NCBI GenBank assembly: GCA_024734555.1 | Contig: JANPWX010000108.1 | Coordinates: forward strand, 599,756-663,755 | Direction of reading: 5' to 3' | DNA length: 64,000 nt | Source: Trochalopteron elliotii | Taxonomy: Eukaryota; Chordata; Aves; Passeriformes; Leiothrichidae | Part shown: one piece after another, positions 61,701 through 64,000 of the stretch | Position numbering within the stretch: position 1 is the stretch's first letter | How the letters are laid out: each line of letters begins with the position of its first letter | Notes under the pieces: generated by a model | Told to the model about the DNA's origin: nothing | What the model saw: only the letters and a program-made list of their open reading frames with translations | The model's database searches: none | Translations under genes and position numbers: made by a program

Positions 61701-64000
61701 AGCTCAAGCGTATTTTCAAATGTCTCTTCCACTTTGTCATCTCTCAACTTTCATTGCAAAGTGCTAAATATGCTCCTGATGCTGCTAAGCACACGTTCTC
61801 ATCAGCTGAGGAAGCTAGTGAGTAACTAGTCATCATAATCTACTGACAGGATGTGTAATATGTCACACTGGACTCCATTTTCAGCTCTTTGCTTTACTTA
61901 TTATTTACATCCTTAATTAAGATAAAAAATCTTTAATGTATTATAAACATTCTCTTCAAGAAAGAGTCTTTTTTTATTTTTTTAACTCTGAAAGGACATA
62001 CGAAGACATATGAAAGCAAAACTCTACTCCCAGTAGCGGAGAAAAAAAATCTGAAAAAAACCCTATATCTAGGAAATATTATTTGAAAATAATTATAGGT
62101 TATCTTAAACCAGGTCATGTTATTAACTTTTCATGAAAAGAAATAAAAACATTACATGAAAGCCGCCACCTCTGTTTGTCTGCATTACTAAGGGGAGACT
62201 TTTCCAGGAGTCAGGATAGAGTTCTCTTTTGGTCGCCTTTGTTAACAATGGACCACAACTAAGAGGAAAACAGATCTGCAACTACATCCGTGGTGGTAAA
62301 ATCTGGGGGTTTATATCACAATCACTACTTCAAGTTGTTTTGTTAAGGATGTTAAGTACTATGTGTGAAGCATAACATTAACCTTAGGTAACAAAGAGCA
62401 CAAAATCTTATTGTTACTAAGATTTTAAACAAAGAAAGGCATATTACTTAGCCGCATTTTAAAAGTGAAATGCAGTGAAAACATTGTGAAATAATGCACC
62501 ACAATAATGGGAAAATACTGGAGAATTAATGGATAAGGATGGATTTGTGCACAAGGGAGTTCAAAACCACTAGGTTCCATCCAAATACCAGCATTAAATG
62601 AAAATAATAATGAAAAGATTCATCCAGTAAGATACATATTTATCTTTATTTGAACATCTTGAACATGATAAACTCTAATAAAAATAACAGTAAGGGTTGA
62701 CTTCATTTATTTCTTGTTTGAACCAAAGATCATATGGAAACTGCCATCCCACAGGAATTTAGACAACTTTTTTCAGTACTGGTCATAACTTGGAAGTGAA
62801 AAAATCTCTCTAAATTATTGAGAAAAGTTAAAGCCAAAATAAATTATAAACTAAAAAATTAAATTTAGGCGCAGCTTAAATTCGGAACAAAATTTTGAAA
62901 AATATTTTGTACCTTGACTGACTTTGATCTTTATGCAGAGAACTATCTGTCAGATGCCAAAATTATTTTGGAACGTCTAAAATACAAAAATACATGCATA
63001 CAGCTGCTCAAGTTGTTTCCATTTAGTGGTGTTTAAACAAAGTGCACTTTTAAAATAAATTTCATACAATTCAAAGTACCATTTTACTGCTGATGTAAAT
63101 GGAAATCCATTACCCAGGAAAAGGTTCCACTTTAATTAGTTTTCAGATCATATATTTATAGTGCAACACTTCTGTACAGGTGTACATTGTAGAAGATCAT
63201 ATGCATAAAATGGCATTTATGAAACAGCTCTTAAAATGCATGAAGCAAATTGCCACAAAAATTAGAGATTTTCTGCTCTACCATCAGGGCTAATAAGCTG
63301 ACTATCCATAGCACAAGTGTAGTTGCTCCATTGCCTCTGGACAGCCATTGGAGTAAATTGTAATACTACTCATAAAATAAGAAATTTCTGAATATATGAG
63401 ATTCAAATTTCTGGTTCTACAGGCATTTATTCGTTCAGGAAAGTTACTCAAATATCTGCCCTGCACTCTACTCATGGGTGAGGTACAATCTGGTTTAGAG
63501 CTGCATCCTCTGCTTTTCCCTGGAATGCTGGAACCTTCAAATACCGGTGCATCACTGCTGCTGATCACCATGTCTACATCCAGCCACTTTGATGTGCTGC
63601 CAAAGAAGGGGGAGGCAGCCTAGTTTCATGTAACTGGCCATGTTCAGTGTTCTTTGAGTCTGCTGAGGATTATCTTTCCTGCCCAGGTGTGGGCCATGGA
63701 CCCTTAACTGTCAGGGTCCGATAGGATCTTAAGACAAGGGAATTCAAACACAGCTGGGGAATGTGGGTATCTGCATGCTGGTGCAAGGAATGTGAATTTC
63801 CAAGAAATAATGATGGTGGGAGGAAAATTCCAGGCATATTGACTGCTGACAGAAGCCACGTTGGTGCCAAAACTAAGAAATAGTCAAGAGCAGGCATTCT
63901 TCTGAAGCTGTTACCCCTACAAGGCTGCCAGCTGAAAGGGAATGCATGATATCTAGGACACTGTAAAAAAGTGCCTCTATGGCACACAGATCTCAGCAAA
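58744..64000. other. Unannotated stretch
   Basis: Over 5 kb with no recognised gene, RNA or interspersed repeat. Octamer-type ATGCAAAT sites occur near 60,316 and 61,060. Open frames up to 109 codons (63,670-63,999, minus, running off the window edge) have no recognisable domain. Confidence 0.5.

Overview
This window looks like AT-rich vertebrate intergenic or intronic DNA, most probably from a bird. The main evidence is six recognisable CR1 LINE fragments. Several end in the CR1-type 3' tail (variants of ATTCTATGATTCTATG), and CR1 is the dominant retroelement of birds. Turtles and crocodilians also carry CR1, so 'bird' is an inference. I see no complete protein-coding gene, rRNA, tRNA or CRISPR array, and nothing bacterial. 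Most open frames are short and lack an ATG or codon structure I trust.

Layout. 1-2.3 kb is unremarkable. A CR1 copy with a reverse-transcriptase remnant lies at 2.33-2.67 kb. Four copies of a homeodomain-like motif about 80 bp apart lie at 4.9-5.2 kb. 5.3-24.5 kb is repeat-poor, with only microsatellites, homopolymers, a 23-bp palindrome and a small GC-rich island near 18.5 kb. A long CR1 3' end lies at 24.5-24.86 kb. The clearest mobile elements are two solo LTRs of one retroviral family, in opposite orientation at 26,695-27,318 (+) and 43,195-43,841 (-). Each has TG...CA ends and its own perfect 4-bp target-site duplication. Between them, 34.4-36.4 kb (minus strand) and 38.3-39.9 kb (plus strand) contain several unrecognised open stretches with good splice-site consensus. 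These are the best places to look for unannotated exons or a decayed gene. Antisense CR1 copies lie at 41.1 and 45.6 kb. A CR1 at 48.2-48.7 kb is followed by a long (ATAAT)n pentanucleotide array and an older LINE remnant. Another CR1 3' end lies at 58.5 kb, and the rest to 64 kb is featureless to my reading.

No gene pathway can be described. The window is best read as repeat-bearing, gene-poor DNA whose function, if any, would be regulatory. The most solid observations are the paired solo LTRs and their differing TATA boxes. The most speculative are the candidate exons. All coordinates of old repeats are approximate at their 5' ends.
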